Shown: positions 25,664 to 34,581, counted from the stretch's first letter. The stretch is DNA of 64,000 nucleotides from Pseudomonas sp. H3(2019) (GCF_007713465.1 NZ_VMSG01000009.1:62001-126000); one strand, 5' to 3'. Numbers and translations are program-made. Notes: a model not told the origin generated them from the letters alone.

Positions 25664-26143
25664 TCAGTTTTTAAGCAGCAGCGCGCCTTCGATCGGCACA
25701 TAACGGCTGGCCGCGCGAATCAGCGAATTGGCGGTGAGCCCCGGTACGCCATAGGCCACTGCTTCAACACCGTGCTTGGCGATGATCCGCTCCAGCAACA
25801 TGTCGAAATCACCGTCCCCCGAGGCCAGTACCACTTCGTCGACGTGATCGGCGGCATCCATGATGTCGAGGGTGATGCCCACGTCCCAGTCGCCCTTGGC
25901 CGAGCCATCGCTGCGCTGGATGTAGGGCTTGAGCTTCACGATGAAACCGAGGTTGCGCAGGATCTGCTGGAATTGCTGCTGCTTGCTGTCGCCGCGATCG
26001 ATGGCATAGGCATAGGCCTCGACGATCTGCCCGCGCTGACTGACGTCAGCCCAGAGGGCGGCGTAGTTGAAATGACAACCGTAGGCCTGGCGCACGGTGT
26101 AATAGAGGTTTTGGACATCGGCGAACACCGCGATCTTCTTCAC
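25664..26143 (-). CDS. NYN-domain (LabA/DUF88) protein, putative RNase
   Basis: This 159-residue PIN-like protein has the acidic residues of the NYN active site: Asp9 in VFADVQNLYY, DWDVGITLDIMD and ASGDGDFDMLL. Family members are metal-dependent RNases or regulators such as LabA. No partner domain is present. It is followed on the same strand by the DnaQ-like exonuclease gene, suggesting a shared nucleic-acid role (inference). Confidence 0.85.
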   Translation of the reverse strand: MKKIAVFADVQNLYYTVRQAYGCHFNYAALWADVSQRGQIVEAYAYAIDRGDSKQQQFQQILRNLGFIVKLKPYIQRSDGSAKGDWDVGITLDIMDAADHVDEVVLASGDGDFDMLLERIIAKHGVEAVAYGVPGLTANSLIRAASRYVPIEGALLLKN

Positions 26144-26279
26144 CGCAAATCCTCATGGCGCACAAGCGCAGGCGATTGATCAGACCCAAGGTCCGAAAAG
26201 TCGCCCAGTATGCCAGTCAGAAGGATTTTTCCGCGAACAATCAGTCCGGGGCGCGACAACGCCCCGGACGAACGGCGTA

Positions 26280-27044
26280 TCAGACGAAGGAATCGTCGTC
26301 ATCGCCAAACAACGATGAGTCATCATCGCTGTAGTCGGTGTCGGCCAGCCCGCCCTGGTCGTTGTTGCTCCAGGAGTCGTTGTTGGCCAGGCGCTCGCTG
26401 TCATTCACTTGAGCCGGCTCTTCCTTGATGACTTCAACGATTTGCTGCGGTTGCTGCTGGTTGCTGTGGAACAGGCTACTGATACCTTCTGCCAGCATCA
26501 CGCCACCCGCCACGCCGGCTGCGGTTTTCAAGGCGCCACCAAGGAAACTGCTGCCGGCTGCCGGCGCCTGCTGCTGCGGGGCGGCGTAGTTCTGTTGGGG
26601 TGCACCAAAGCCCTGCTGTGGCGCGCCATAGTTTTGTGGCGGTGGCGCAGAAGGCCGCGCCGGTTCACGCCAGCCGCCGCTCGACACTGGAGCGCTTTGG
26701 GCCGGTGCAGGCTGCGGATCACGGGAGCCGCCGAAGATGCTCGACAGGAAACCACCGCCGCTGTTGCTCGGGGCCGGTGCGGCGGCCTGGGCCTTGGCTT
26801 GTTGCAGTTCGGCTTGCAGTTGCTGAATTTGCTGGGTGAGCTGTTTGTTTTGCTCGTCGAGGCTCTTGATCGCCGCCTCTTGCACCAGAATCGCCTGAGT
26901 CATGAAATAGCCCGCTGCTGGCTGGCGGCTCAGGTGTTCCTTGATCCGCGCCTCGGCCAGAGCATCGCGTGGGGCTGAATCCGTTTCGGCCTGTTGCAGC
27001 CGTGAAAACAGTCCATCGATCAGGGTTTGTTCTTCGCTGTTCAT
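26280..27044 (-). CDS. DUF2076-family protein
   Basis: This 254-residue protein has an N-terminal helical region (1-50), a coiled-coil-like Gln/Lys stretch (55-85: LDEQNKQLTQQIQQLQAELQ), then a Pro/Gln/Ala-rich middle with GAPQQ/YAAPQQ repeats. A glycine-rich hydrophobic segment (GGALKTAAGVAGGVMLAEGI) follows, and the acidic tail ends DDDDSFV. DUF2076 proteins are described as putative periplasmic sensors, but no signal peptide is visible here. No function is assigned. It is divergent from the YciC-like gene. Confidence 0.78.
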   Translation of the reverse strand: MNSEEQTLIDGLFSRLQQAETDSAPRDALAEARIKEHLSRQPAAGYFMTQAILVQEAAIKSLDEQNKQLTQQIQQLQAELQQAKAQAAAPAPSNSGGGFLSSIFGGSRDPQPAPAQSAPVSSGGWREPARPSAPPPQNYGAPQQGFGAPQQNYAAPQQQAPAAGSSFLGGALKTAAGVAGGVMLAEGISSLFHSNQQQPQQIVEVIKEEPAQVNDSERLANNDSWSNNDQGGLADTDYSDDDSSLFGDDDDSFV

Positions 27045-27083
27045 GGCGACCTCATAGATTGCCGGAAAATCGTTGCCCTTTTC

Positions 27084-27116
27084 CCTTATGGATAAGGTGC
27101 CCCCTAGTTATGGGGC
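27084..27116. promoter_or_regulatory. Two adjacent dyads between divergent DUF2076 and YciC-like genes
   Basis: CCTTATGGATAAGG (27084-27097) is a 6-bp-arm dyad. GCCCC (27099-27103) and GGGGC (27112-27116) form a second one immediately after. They lie in the 177-base divergent promoter region and could be regulator sites. No known consensus was recognised. Confidence 0.35.
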
Positions 27117-27221
27117 TGTTGCTGATTGTTTCAATGGCCTTTACCGAACGTTTACGTTTGCTCGACTGCCGGTCGCATCGGTTACAGTGTCGACATACTC
27201 TGTAATCAGCGAAAGCGACCG

Positions 27222-27896
27222 ATGAATCCGTTAGACGTACTCCGCGACTCCCTGTATTTCTTCCAGCGCAACCTGGGCCGCATCGTGCCGCTGTGTCTGC
27301 CGTTGGTCGTGCTTGAAGCCTTGCTTCAGCAACTGGTCGACCACTCCCAGGGGCCAGACGCCTTTCCCGGTTATAGCGTGATTATCGGGTTGCTGGTGTA
27401 TCCGCTGTACACCGCCGCGCTGATCCTGTTTCTCGATGCCCGCAGCCGTGGCGAATCGCCGCGCACCCTGGACCTGTTGTCGGCGTCGGTCAGCCTGTGG
27501 CCGCGCTTTGCATTGCTGACGGCGGTCAACACCTTGCTGATTCTGGTGGGGTTGTCGCTGTATTTCCTGCCAGGCATATGGCTGATGGTGATGCTCGCCT
27601 TTGCCGAATACCTGCTGGTGCTGCGCAACATGCAACCACTGGAGGCCATCCGGGAAAGCATGCGCCTGGCCCGTGGCAATTTCCTGCGCATCCTGCTGTG
27701 CATTCTCTGCGTGATGGGCCCGTTGTGGATACTCAAAGGTGCGAGCATGGCCATCTACCCGGAGCCGCAGAACCCGGCACTGTCGCTGATCATCGAAAGC
27801 GTCCACAGCTTTCTGCAACTGTTCACCAGCGTGGTGCTGTTTCGTCTGTTCATGTTGATCAGCGAGGCCCCCGACAAAACCGAAGGCAGCGCCTGA
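27222..27896 (+). CDS. YciC/UPF0259-family inner-membrane protein
   Basis: This 224-residue polytopic protein has about five or six hydrophobic segments, opening NPLDVLRDSLYFFQRNLGRI and containing LYFLPGIWLMVMLAFAEYLLVLR. The segment MQPLEAIRESMRLARGNFLRIL is typical of YciC-like proteins. The function is unknown. The ATG at 27222 is the family start; an upstream ATG at 27126 adds residues that are not membrane-like. A MITE-like element follows 18 bases after the stop. Confidence 0.8.
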   Translation: MNPLDVLRDSLYFFQRNLGRIVPLCLPLVVLEALLQQLVDHSQGPDAFPGYSVIIGLLVYPLYTAALILFLDARSRGESPRTLDLLSASVSLWPRFALLTAVNTLLILVGLSLYFLPGIWLMVMLAFAEYLLVLRNMQPLEAIRESMRLARGNFLRILLCILCVMGPLWILKGASMAIYPEPQNPALSLIIESVHSFLQLFTSVVLFRLFMLISEAPDKTEGSA

Positions 27897-27914
27897 CAGC
27901 TCTGCCCTTGGGGT

Positions 27915-28186
27915 CTAGGGGGCGTTCTCAATTAGTTTCCCCGCCGCGTTGTCGCCTTAAAGCGGGCCAGGCAAGGCGCAGGCCGCGGGGAATGGTCGCT
28001 CCCTTTCCAAGGCCTGCAACGCAGCCTGGCCCGCTTTAAGGCACAACCCGAAGGGCCGGGCCTGCTGTTGTGCAGGGCTGCGTTGCTCGAAGCTTATTTG
28101 GAATGACCAAACCACGCTTCTCGCGCCTTGCCCTGCACAACAGCAGACCCGGCGCGGCGTGGAAACTAATTGAGAATGCCCCCTAG
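27915..28186. mobile_element. MITE-like element of 272 bases with 34-bp terminal inverted repeats
   Basis: The ends 27915-27948 and 28153-28186 are inverted repeats matching at 32 of 34 positions (CTAGGGGGC, G or A, TTCTCAATTA...). Inside are two further inverted repeats: a perfect 18-bp pair at 27955-27972 / 28024-28041 and a 20/21 pair at 28058-28078 / 28130-28150. The folded strand would therefore be a long stem topped by two hairpins. There is no open frame of note. The terminal CTAG may include a target duplication. The element lies between two genes and interrupts neither. The transposase family is not identified. Confidence 0.65.
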
Positions 28187-28237
28187 GCCCGCCTCGGTTA
28201 TGCTCGGGCTCAACTTTGTAACGCCATAAGCCGAGCC

Positions 28238-29317
28238 ATGACCCGTCTACTGCGCTACACCCTGCTGGGCCTGCTGATACTCGTCAGCCTGCTGTTTTCC
28301 TTTCTCTACAGCCTGACCTGGCGCCCCGACGCCAGGGAAACGCTCCCCGTCAGTTGCAGTACCAGCGCGCCTGTGCTCGTGCCGGGACAGGCGTTGAAGG
28401 TGATGACCTGGAACGTCCAGTACCTGGCGGGCAAACGCTATGTGTTCTGGAATGACCTGGCTCAAGGCCCTGACGAAAGTCCGACTGCGGAAGACATGGC
28501 CTTCAGCCTTGATGAAGTGGCACGGGTAATCCGCGATGAGCAGCCGGACCTCGTCCTGTTGCAGGAACTGGATGATGACGCCAAGGCCAGCGGCTATCAG
28601 AATCAGCTCAAGTTGCTCCAGGAACGCCTGGCCGACCTCTACCCGTGCAGCACGCACGCCTTCGACTGGAAGGCCGACTTCGTTCCCGATCCGCATATTT
28701 TTGGCAGCGTTGGCCGGCAATTGGCGACCTTGAGCCGCTACCAGATCGAACACGCCGAACGCCTGCAGTTGCCTGAAGCGCCGATCAATTTCATCAGCCG
28801 TCAGTTCCAGCCGAAAAACGCCCTGTTGGTGAGTTACCTGCCATTGCGCGATGGCGGGCAAATGGCGGTGCTCAACACTCACTTCGATCGGGCAGTGAAG
28901 CCTGATGAGACCCGGCAGGCGAAGGTGACGGCGGTTGCCAAGGTGCTCGACACGTATGAAGGTCGCGGTACGCCGTGGCTGATCGGTGGCGACTTCAACC
29001 TGTTGCCGCTGGGCCAGTATCAACGCCTCGCGCCCGAGCAGCGCACGCCCTATTCCGCCGACAGCGCACTGCATCTGTTGTGGGACAAGTACCCGATGAT
29101 CCCGACCAACAACGAGGCCAGCGGTGTCGATCGGGACCAGTGGCTGACCCATTACCCTAACGACCCTGGCCTCAACGGCCCGGATCGCACCGTCGACTAC
29201 CTGTTCTACAGCCCACGGATCAAACGGATCGAAGCGCAAGTGCGGCAGGACGATACGTTGCGCATCTCCGATCATTTGCCGGTGATTGCGCGTTTTTTGC
29301 TCCCGCCCGCCCCGTAG
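28238..29317 (+). CDS. Membrane-anchored endonuclease/exonuclease/phosphatase-family protein
   Basis: This 359-residue protein has an N-terminal hydrophobic anchor (residues 6-26) followed by a complete EEP domain. Its motifs are MTWNVQYL, LVLLQELDDD (catalytic Glu), LNTHFD, IGGDFNLLP and ISDHLPVIA (catalytic His). The Mg-dependent fold is shared by DNase I, Exo III and inositol phosphatases. The anchor suggests action on the periplasmic side or at the membrane. The substrate is unknown. It is a single gene just after the MITE-like element. Confidence 0.83.
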   Translation: MTRLLRYTLLGLLILVSLLFSFLYSLTWRPDARETLPVSCSTSAPVLVPGQALKVMTWNVQYLAGKRYVFWNDLAQGPDESPTAEDMAFSLDEVARVIRDEQPDLVLLQELDDDAKASGYQNQLKLLQERLADLYPCSTHAFDWKADFVPDPHIFGSVGRQLATLSRYQIEHAERLQLPEAPINFISRQFQPKNALLVSYLPLRDGGQMAVLNTHFDRAVKPDETRQAKVTAVAKVLDTYEGRGTPWLIGGDFNLLPLGQYQRLAPEQRTPYSADSALHLLWDKYPMIPTNNEASGVDRDQWLTHYPNDPGLNGPDRTVDYLFYSPRIKRIEAQVRQDDTLRISDHLPVIARFLLPPAP

Positions 29318-29332
29318 CCACTGACTGGCACA

Positions 29333-29362
29333 GATCGTTCCTACGCTCCGCGTGGGAACGAG
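29333..29362. repeat. Family A hairpin, diverged single unit
   Basis: GATCGTTCCTACGCTCCGCG and GTGGGAACGAGA form an imperfect version of the family A hairpin between the convergent EEP and hrpB stops. Confidence 0.75.
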
Positions 29363-29367
29363 AATGA

Positions 29368-31902
29368 TCAGGACTTACGCGGCTTGGCCCGCGCCGTGGC
29401 CTCTGCCACCAGCGGGTCATCCGGCCAGTAATGTTTCGGATAACGTCCCTTGAGATCCTTCTTCACCTCGGCATAGGTGCTACGCCAGAAGTTCGCCAGG
29501 TCCTGGGTAACCTGCACCGGCCGGCGCGCCGGTGACAACAAATGCAGCTTGACCACCTGCCGGCCACTGGCAATGCGCGGGGTTTCGGCCAGGCCGAACA
29601 ACTCCTGCAAACGCACCGCGAGAATCGGTGGCTGTTCGCTGTAATCCAGACGAATCGATGAACCGGAGGGCACGCTCAGATGATGCGGCGCCTGCTCGTC
29701 AAGGCGTTGCGGCAATGGCCAGGGCAGCAGGTTATGCACAAAGCTCGACACATCCAGGCTGGCGAAATGGCTGAGCCGCGAAACCCGTCCCAGGTACGGC
29801 ATCAACCAATGTTCGAGGCTGGCCAGCAACGCCGCGTCGCTGACATCCGGCCATTCACTCTCGCCCTGCTTGCTCAAGTCCAACTGACGCAACAATGCCA
29901 CTCGTGCCTGCCACTGACGCAACTCCGGCGTCCACGGCAACAGCTCCAGCCCTTTGCGGCGCACCAGATTGACCAACGCCTGGCTGCGCGCGGTTTCATC
30001 AAGTCCGGTCAACGGTTCGCGACTGAGCACCAACTCGCCGACCTTGCGCTGACGTTCGGCCCGTAGCACGCCCTCGCGCTCGTCCCAATCGAGCTGATCG
30101 ACGCAGCGCACCTGCTCCGCCAACACCGAATCGAACAGCGCCGGATCAAAATCCGCCGCCAGATAAATCCGTTCTTCGCGCTGCCCCTGACGACTGCCCA
30201 GATCGGCGATCACCAGCCAGGGTTGTTTCATCAGGCTGTCAGCCTCGGCGAACAACGCCGCACGACCGTTGGCCAGACGATACTCCGCACCACCGGAACG
30301 GCGCTGTTGGGCGACGCGGTCCGGATAGGCCAGCGCCAGCAATGCGCCGAGCCAGCGCGGATGCTCCGGATCGCTGACCGGCGACTCGGCTTTGCCACGC
30401 AGATAACCACGATATTGCCGGGCCAATTGCCGCGCCCGCTGCACACCACCCTGAGCGCCTCGCGCCGCTCGCTCTTTGCCGGACAACAGCATCAGCCGAC
30501 TGTGCAAGTCCGCACCGGCACCGCGCAAAATGTCCCGCTCGCCAAGCAATGCAGCGACGTCGCAGGCCATGTCCGCCAGCCCCAACGCTTGTCCACGCAG
30601 TAACAGATGCGCGATGCGCGGATGGGTCGGCAGTTCGGCCATGGCCTGACCGTGGCGAGTGAGTTTCCAGTCTTCAGCGGACGCCCCCTGCAACGCGCCA
30701 AGGCGTTCGAGCAAGTCCTGCGCCTGTGCATAAGCCGCCGCCGGCGGCACATCGAGCCAGACCAACTGCCCAGGCGTCACGCCCCAACGCCCGAGCTGCA
30801 AGGCCAGCCCGGCAAGGTCAGCCGAGAGAATTTCCGGGCTGGCATAGGCCGCCAGTTGTTCGTGTTGATCCTGCGACCACAGCCGATAACACACGCCCGG
30901 TTCCAACCGTCCTGCGCGGCCGGCACGCTGGGTGGCGCTGGCGCGGGAGATGCGCTGGGTGTCGAGGCGGGTCATGCCGCTGCCGGGATCGAAACGCGGC
31001 ACTCGCGCCAGCCCGGCGTCGATGACTACGCGCACGCCATTAATGGTCAAACTGGTTTCGGCGATGTTGGTGGCCAGCACCACTTTGCGTTGGCCAGGTG
31101 GCGCCGGATCGATGGCCGCACGTTGCGCCGCCAGATCGAGCTCGCCATGCAACGGGCAGAGCAACACCTCGGAACGTTCGCCCAAGGCATCCGCCAACTG
31201 CTGATGCACACGACGGATTTCGGCCTGCCCGGGAAGGAACACCAGCAAGCTGCCGCTTTCGTCGTTCAAGGCGTCGAGAATGGTCTGCACCACTCGCGGC
31301 TCGATGAATTCACCCGGCTGAAACGGCCGGCCCCAGCGCATCGTCACCGGGTACATGCGCCCTTCGCTGCGCAGGATCGGGGCGTCATTCAGCAGCCCGG
31401 CGAGGCGCTCGCCTTCGAGGGTTGCCGACATCAGCAGGATCTTCAGCGGCTGCTCATCCCGAAACAACTCGCGGCCATTCAGGCTCAGGGCCAGCGCGAG
31501 GTCGGCATCGAGACTACGCTCGTGGTATTCGTCGAAGATCAGCAAGCCCACACCGTCCAGCGCCGGATCCTCCTGCAAACGACGAGTGAGGATGCCTTCG
31601 GTGACCACTTCGATGCGCGTGTTCGGTCCAACCTTGCTGTCCAGGCGAATCCGGTATCCGACGGTTTCGCCGACTTTTTCGCCGAGCTCGCTGGCCAGCC
31701 GTTCGGCCGCCGCCCGCGCGGCCAGCCGACGCGGCTCAAGCATGAGGATGGTTTGCCCGGCCAGCCATGGCTCATCCAGCATCGCCAATGGTACACGGGT
31801 GGTTTTACCGGCGCCGGGCGGTGCTTCGAGCACGGCTTCGTGGCGTGTCGCCAAGGCTTCACGCAGTGCGGGTAAAACTTCATCAATTGGCAAAGAGTTC
31901 AT
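29368..31902 (-). CDS. hrpB: ATP-dependent RNA helicase HrpB
   Basis: This 844-residue DEAH-type helicase has motif I APPGAGKTT, Ia LEPRRLAARA, II DEYH, III SATLEG and V-VI NIAETSLTI and QRAGRAGR. The helicase-associated domain follows. The C-terminal HrpB-specific domain runs from about residue 600 to the end (KLHLLSPARRPVQVTQDLAN, then the WRSTYAEVKKDLKGRYPKHYWP signature). Its cellular role in bacteria is poorly known. The length is typical of the family. It is a single minus-strand gene. Confidence 0.94.
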   Translation of the reverse strand: MNSLPIDEVLPALREALATRHEAVLEAPPGAGKTTRVPLAMLDEPWLAGQTILMLEPRRLAARAAAERLASELGEKVGETVGYRIRLDSKVGPNTRIEVVTEGILTRRLQEDPALDGVGLLIFDEYHERSLDADLALALSLNGRELFRDEQPLKILLMSATLEGERLAGLLNDAPILRSEGRMYPVTMRWGRPFQPGEFIEPRVVQTILDALNDESGSLLVFLPGQAEIRRVHQQLADALGERSEVLLCPLHGELDLAAQRAAIDPAPPGQRKVVLATNIAETSLTINGVRVVIDAGLARVPRFDPGSGMTRLDTQRISRASATQRAGRAGRLEPGVCYRLWSQDQHEQLAAYASPEILSADLAGLALQLGRWGVTPGQLVWLDVPPAAAYAQAQDLLERLGALQGASAEDWKLTRHGQAMAELPTHPRIAHLLLRGQALGLADMACDVAALLGERDILRGAGADLHSRLMLLSGKERAARGAQGGVQRARQLARQYRGYLRGKAESPVSDPEHPRWLGALLALAYPDRVAQQRRSGGAEYRLANGRAALFAEADSLMKQPWLVIADLGSRQGQREERIYLAADFDPALFDSVLAEQVRCVDQLDWDEREGVLRAERQRKVGELVLSREPLTGLDETARSQALVNLVRRKGLELLPWTPELRQWQARVALLRQLDLSKQGESEWPDVSDAALLASLEHWLMPYLGRVSRLSHFASLDVSSFVHNLLPWPLPQRLDEQAPHHLSVPSGSSIRLDYSEQPPILAVRLQELFGLAETPRIASGRQVVKLHLLSPARRPVQVTQDLANFWRSTYAEVKKDLKGRYPKHYWPDDPLVAEATARAKPRKS

Positions 31903-32011
31903 GCTGGCTCCAAAACAGATCGGCGAGTATAACGGCGAACTGCCTGGCGTTAATCACGGTCCTAATTCAGACCGACAACGTTTCGTTTCATGTTTGCTCA
32001 GGAGATTTACC

Positions 32012-32431
32012 ATGCGTACTCCATTTCGCCTGATTGGCGGTGTACTGGTTGCGACCCTGCTGACTCAAGTGACCGCTTGCGGTTCGATTTTCTACCCGGA
32101 TCGCCGTGGCCAGATCGACGGCAAGATCGACCCGGCGATTGCCGCGCTCGACGCCGTGGGCCTGCTGTTCTATATCATCCCCGGGCTCGTCGCGTTTGCC
32201 ATAGACTTCACCACCGGCGCGATTTACTTCGAACCCGGCAAGACCGCACAAGTGGCGCCCGAGAAACTTCGGCAAGCCATTGATGCCGACGGCAAGGTCG
32301 ATAACCACAAGTTGCAGGCCATTCTCGAAAGCGAACTGGGCCGCAGCTTCCCGCTGGATGATCCGCGCCTGATCCAACACAAGGGCAGCGTCCAGCAACT
32401 GGCCATGCTCGGCCTGAAACCCGCTGCTTGA
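32012..32431 (+). CDS. Small putative lipoprotein
   Basis: This 139-residue protein has an N-terminal signal (residues 1-23) ending in a plausible lipobox QVTAC, with Cys23. Next come GSIFYPDRRGQIDGKIDPAI and a hydrophobic segment (VGLLFYIIPGLVAFAIDFTTGAIYF), then a soluble tail. This is a conserved Pseudomonas hypothetical from memory; no function is known. GGAG lies about ten bases before the ATG at 32012. The cation-efflux gene follows 28 bases later, so the two are probably cotranscribed. Confidence 0.75.
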   Translation: MRTPFRLIGGVLVATLLTQVTACGSIFYPDRRGQIDGKIDPAIAALDAVGLLFYIIPGLVAFAIDFTTGAIYFEPGKTAQVAPEKLRQAIDADGKVDNHKLQAILESELGRSFPLDDPRLIQHKGSVQQLAMLGLKPAA

Positions 32432-32459
32432 TGCACCACACCGAGGAAACGCTCCACCT

Positions 32460-33365
32460 ATGACCAGCAGCCCGGAACACGCTCGCCTGTTACGTCTCGC
32501 CACCCGCGCCTCCGTGGCGGTGGCGAGCACACTCATTGTCGCCAAGGCCATTGCCTGGTGGCTGAGCGGATCGGTGAGCATGCTCGCCGGACTGACGGAC
32601 TCGGCACTCGACGGTGTGACGTCGCTGCTCAATCTGTTGGCGGTGCATTACGCACTGCGCCCGGCCGATGACGATCACCGCTACGGGCACGGCAAGGCGG
32701 AATCCTTGTCGGGTATGGCACAGGCTCTGTTTATCGGAGGAAGTGCGGTACTGATCGCGTATCAGGCATTCGAGCGCCTGAAACACCCGGAACCGGTGGG
32801 CGCGCCGTGGATCAGCATCGGCGTGATTATCTTTTCCCTCGCCCTGACCCTGGCGCTGCTGATGCTGCAACACCGGGTTATCCGCGAAACCGGCTCCAGC
32901 GCGGTGCGCGCCGACTCGCTGCATTACCGTTCCGACATGATGCTCAACGGCAGCATCCTGGTCGCGTTGGTACTGGCCGGTTTTGGCTGGCATCAAGTCG
33001 ATGCCTGGTTCGGCCTGGGAATCGCCGTCTACATTTTGTGGAGTGCGATACAAATCGCCCGGGAAAGTTTTGCGGTGCTTATGGATGAAGAACTGCCACC
33101 GGACGTCAGCCAGCACATGCTCGAACTGGCGTGCGGCGTGCCCGGCGTACTCGGCGCCCACGACTTGCGCACGCGGATTTCCGGCAGTCACTGGTTCGTG
33201 CAATTGCACCTGGAGTTGCCGGGGGAACTGACGCTGTCAGTCGCGCACGGCATCAGTGATCAAGCGGCGGACGCCATTCACGCCGTTTACCCGCGAGCCG
33301 AAGTGCTGGTGCACGCCGACCCGCAGGAAGTGGTGACAGCCGTCCGGAATCAGAAAGTGACCTGA
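32460..33365 (+). CDS. Cation diffusion facilitator (FieF-like) metal efflux protein
   Basis: This 301-residue CDF protein has six membrane segments. The metal-site residues are the Asp pair of helix 2 (LTDSALDGVTSLLN) and HxxxD of helix 5 (DSLHYRSDMMLNG). DDDHRYGHGKAE is the typical cytoplasmic loop, and a C-terminal ferredoxin-like domain begins about residue 210. It exports divalent metals such as zinc or iron by proton exchange; the exact metal is unknown. Its end overlaps the convergent DUF6515-like gene by 16 bases. Confidence 0.9.
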   Translation: MTSSPEHARLLRLATRASVAVASTLIVAKAIAWWLSGSVSMLAGLTDSALDGVTSLLNLLAVHYALRPADDDHRYGHGKAESLSGMAQALFIGGSAVLIAYQAFERLKHPEPVGAPWISIGVIIFSLALTLALLMLQHRVIRETGSSAVRADSLHYRSDMMLNGSILVALVLAGFGWHQVDAWFGLGIAVYILWSAIQIARESFAVLMDEELPPDVSQHMLELACGVPGVLGAHDLRTRISGSHWFVQLHLELPGELTLSVAHGISDQAADAIHAVYPRAEVLVHADPQEVVTAVRNQKVT

Positions 33366-34432
33366 TAACCGCGTGAGGCAAGGCAATTGCCTTCGGCCTG
33401 GCGGTAAGTCTGTACCACCTGTGGCGCCGGCTGATAGGTCACGGTCCGTGGATCAAACCCGCTCTGCTGGACCGCCCAACGATAGCAATCGTAACCGTCC
33501 TGAGCGACCTGCTCCGGCGATTGCCCGTTAGCCGGGTAAGCCACCACGTCATAACCATTGCTGGTCGGTTGCGGTGCCGGGTTACCTACCGGCGGCTCAA
33601 CCACAACGTAGTCCTGAGTGCTCTCCTCGTAGGCGTAGTACGCGCCGGCTGCCAGAAACATCAGCGCGCCACCGATCCATACCTCCTGAGCGTAATCGGG
33701 CAGATACCTCACACGGATCCCGCGAGGCGGTTGGACCACCACATAACGCGGCCCGTTCGGGCGATACCAATAGCCACCGGAGTAGAAGTAATCCTGTCCA
33801 CGGTACGGCACACGGTCGTGGCGCTCAGGGAAGCGGTCGATCACATAACCCGGCCGATACCGCGGACCATCACCCCAGCCATTGCCATGCCCTTCCGGAC
33901 GTCCTGGCCAGCGACGCTCATCCCGATGGTCATCGTGACCACCGGCCTGCCAACGCTGGTTGTAATCGTTGCGCCGCGGAATGTCCTGATAGTAGCCACG
34001 CTGTGGCTCCTGGGTCTGGCGAACAGTGTCCGGACGGCCCTGGATCGGCAGGTTGTTCGCTGGTGCAGGTCGGCCCTGAGTCTGACCGTTTTGTTCGAAC
34101 TGGCGGCTGTTGTTGCCGCGAATGATTTCAGTCTGCGGACGTGGCGGATTGTTTTGCGGACGTGGCTGGTTGTACTCGACGCGAGGTTGGTTGTTTTGCG
34201 GATGCTGCTGGTTGGGCTCCACGCGAGGCGGATTGTTTTCGGGGCGCGGTTGATTGTTCCCCTGCCGGCCTTCGCCGCCATGCTCATGCTGAGCACCACC
34301 ATTATTGTGTTGCTGTTGTCGTTGCTGTTCCTGAAGGTGCTCCTCGCCCCCCTGACCTTCTGCCAGCAATGGCGCGCTGACACTTACACACAACACACCA
34401 ACACCTGCCATACGCCAGATGTGCGACTTCAT
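33350..34432 (-). CDS. Exported low-complexity protein (DUF6515-like)
   Basis: This 360-residue protein has a signal peptide (residues 1-24, ending SAPLLAEG). Residues about 25-110 are Gln/Asn/Pro-rich with repeated NNQPRPENNPPR-type units. A His/Arg-rich linker, a Tyr-rich segment (DYFYSGGYWYRPNGPRYVVV) and one hydrophobic segment (IGGALMFLAAGAYYAYE) come next. The C-terminal region with two Cys contains YDCYRWAVQQSGFDP. It is probably anchored in the envelope; the role is unknown. The ATG at 34432 has GAGGAA upstream and is chosen over 34444. Confidence 0.75.
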   Translation of the reverse strand: MKSHIWRMAGVGVLCVSVSAPLLAEGQGGEEHLQEQQRQQQHNNGGAQHEHGGEGRQGNNQPRPENNPPRVEPNQQHPQNNQPRVEYNQPRPQNNPPRPQTEIIRGNNSRQFEQNGQTQGRPAPANNLPIQGRPDTVRQTQEPQRGYYQDIPRRNDYNQRWQAGGHDDHRDERRWPGRPEGHGNGWGDGPRYRPGYVIDRFPERHDRVPYRGQDYFYSGGYWYRPNGPRYVVVQPPRGIRVRYLPDYAQEVWIGGALMFLAAGAYYAYEESTQDYVVVEPPVGNPAPQPTSNGYDVVAYPANGQSPEQVAQDGYDCYRWAVQQSGFDPRTVTYQPAPQVVQTYRQAEGNCLASRGYQVTF

Positions 34433-34552
34433 GCTATTCCTCACTGCGGTGGTGACCTATACGTAAGACTGGAAAAGCACAGGCCGGTTCAGCAACAGGT
34501 TATCAGTCACGAGACTTATTTTGCAGGCCATAAAAGGCGTTTCGCAGGTAAT

Positions 34553-34581
34553 AAAAAAGGGAGACCCGTCGGCCTCCCTTT
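34553..34581 (-). terminator. Terminator-like hairpin in the leader of the DUF6515-like gene
   Basis: GGTCTCCCTTT-type arms (34556-34566 and 34571-34581, 10 of 11 paired) are followed on the minus strand by six U residues. It lies 124 bases upstream of a minus-strand gene rather than behind one. It may attenuate that gene, or stop antisense transcription from further right. The rest of the 435-base gap 34433-34867 shows no gene. Confidence 0.5.

Noticed and set aside
30607..31875. 422-codon plus-strand frame
   Set aside because: It lies wholly antisense to hrpB, whose helicase motifs are complete.
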